The position numbers and the translations under genes are program-made. A DNA stretch of 64,000 bases. It comes from Siphlonurus alternatus (taxonomy: Eukaryota > Arthropoda > Insecta > Ephemeroptera > Siphlonuridae). Position 1 is the stretch's first letter, and each line of letters opens with the position of its first letter. The stretch is taken from NCBI GenBank assembly GCA_949825025.1, contig OX463780.1, positions 27,370,118-27,434,117 of the forward strand, given 5' to 3'. The notes below the pieces were generated by a model. It ran no database searches, was not told where the DNA came from, and worked only from the letters and a program-made list of their open reading frames with translations. Below, one piece after another: positions 62,743-64,000 of this stretch.

Positions 62743-62890
62743 CACAGACGGCAAGCACGGCAACCAGCAGGTAGGCGGCCAGGAAGATGTAGAAGACGTC
62801 GTTGCGGTGGAAGATGTACTCCTCCCGCGACTCCTCGCCCCCCTCGTCCCAGCTCGCGTTGTAGCCGCTTGAGTTAAGCCACCACGACAT
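62743..62890 (-). CDS. GPCR (rhodopsin-like) first coding exon
   Basis: The exon encodes the N-terminus of a cell-surface receptor. The ATG at 62888-62890 is preceded in frame by a TGA three codons upstream, which fixes the start. Residues 1-31 form an extracellular segment with N-glycosylation sites NSS (6-8) and NAS (11-13) and an acidic stretch (15-24). Residues 32-49, VFYIFLAAYLLVAVLAVC, are a membrane helix. The exon ends one base into a glycine codon at G|GTGAGTAC, a near-consensus donor, so the next exon should open with the GN pair typical of class A receptor TM1. A possible acceptor (TTACCAG) at 62912-62913 would make the exon 62743-62911. The exon is GC-rich against an AT-rich background, supporting constraint. 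The ligand is unknown; a peptide or amine receptor is most likely. No later exon was found to the left. Confidence 0.72.
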
Positions 62891-63287
62891 CGCGACTCTT
62901 CAAGCAAGTGACTGGTAACATTAAGACATAAAACTTATAAGACAGTCGTAAAATATTTAAGTACATATATTTTGTCGTCTAAGCATATAAGTGCCGTAAA
63001 CACCACAAAATTTTGTTGCGCATACTTACTTTAAGTCTATAATATGTACAGTATGAAATTCATATTTTATGCAACACTTATATTCTGAGGCGAAGATATT
63101 AACTTAAGTATGAAACATAAAGTAAATCATAAAATGCTGTTTTAAAAAAATGATGTTTTTATTTAATGTAATATTTTCAAATAATTTGGTTTTCTTTAAT
63201 CATAAAATTGTAACAACTTTATAATCAATACGTAATTTTTTTTATTATTTTTTTAATTTTGCAATAGGTCTGTTCGTAGATACTTAT

Positions 63288-63419
63288 CTGGGGGGTGATC
63301 AAATACCATGCCACTTCAGTATTATTTGTGTAAAGTTATGCATTAATTAGGAAAAACCTGTAAATTTCTTGCGTAAAGTTACGCAAATTTTGAAGTGGTG
63401 GTATTTGAAAACCCTCCTG
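63288..63419. mobile_element. Foldback MITE, 132 bp
   Basis: CTGGGGGGTGATCAAATACC at the left is mirrored by GTATTTGAAAACCCTCCTG, with ACTTCA/TGAAGT pairing inward and GCGTAAAGTTACGC at the right side of the centre. Confidence 0.68.
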
Positions 63420-64000
63420 ATTATTGAATCGATTATGCATTTACGAACAGTCGTAATGTTACCATACAGTCTTGCTAAAACTTGTCGCCTTGAGATCGTT
63501 AGGCAACTTCTTCTGCACCTAAATAGCACGAGTTATATATACAACATGAACAAGGTGATATTTTCAAGCCTTCTGCTCAGTATTTTTAGTTTAATACGTT
63601 GTTTAACCTCCAGCCACATCGTCAAATATATTTGTGTCATATCTGAGTGAAAAAAGCAAGTGTGGATTTACATTTGAAAGGGTTACAAATTTTTTCAAGA
63701 CTTTCTAAATTGAAATTAGGAAATTCAATTAGAATAGCTAGTTAAATACAACTTTACTACAAGTTAAACTGTTAAAGGGTAGGTGGGTCCAATTAAATAA
63801 GACCGTTTTGCAGTACTAAGTGCGCAATTAAATTCTAATTTGTTTAGAGTTGCTTGCCATGAAAAGTAGCACTGCAAATTGTCTACACTCAACTGCTTTT
63901 TAAATTCGATATAAACGTTAATATTTTGTTTCTTTGATGTATTCAAATGTTTAAATAAAAAATAATAACAATGTACCACTCAATCATATATAATCATATA
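63420..64000. other. AT-rich spacer upstream of the GPCR exon
   Basis: No supportable gene. A 93-codon plus-strand frame (63369-63650) overlaps the MITE end and shows no domain. The segment ATCGATTATGCATTTACGAA near 63429 recurs near 48779. Confidence 0.4.

Overview
AT-rich, animal-type genomic DNA dominated by mobile-element debris and nearly gene-free. Long poly(A)/poly(T) runs, (TA)n and pentamer microsatellites, a LINE reverse transcriptase, SINEs with pol III-type heads and a split GPCR-like exon all point to a metazoan. The repeat style suggests an invertebrate, but the sequence does not let me name the species.

Host genes. The best host coding candidate is one GC-rich exon at 62743-62890 (minus strand). 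It encodes a glycosylated extracellular N-terminus and most of the first membrane helix of a rhodopsin-like GPCR, then stops at a clear splice donor. Its later exons should lie to the left, but none is recognisable in the remaining 62 kb, so most of the window is either its first long intron or intergenic DNA. A second exon-like fragment (30644-30762) sits inside a repeat, behind a promoter-like block, and looks like a captured gene 5' end.

Mobile elements. From left to right: two hAT-type MITEs sharing one terminus (457-620, 23210-23369) and a third hAT-type MITE (47813-48031); TA- and TTAA-flanked foldback MITEs throughout, including a nested pair at 4440-5505; a solitary Helitron-like element (11225-11900); a 2.45-kb element with short terminal repeats (24678-27129); a tRNA-headed SINE (29128-29474); a 7.7-kb composite array (29591-37301); a 2.0-kb foldback element inserted in a (TA)n tract (39365-41399); a 5'-truncated, frameshifted non-LTR retrotransposon (44218-45980); and a 5S-rRNA-headed SINE (60488-61022).

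The most interesting locus is the composite array. Its units run A'-B-G-G-A'-B, and every unit ends in CTAG followed by T. The A' unit also occurs alone at 11225-11900 with TC...CTAG ends between A and T, which is the Helitron signature. The array as a whole is flanked by A and T in the same way. I read it as rolling-circle read-through that captured unit B (a multi-CCAAT/NRF1/YY1-type promoter, a first exon with a splice donor, a 5S SINE and half a MITE) and the 1.34-kb GC-rich unit G.
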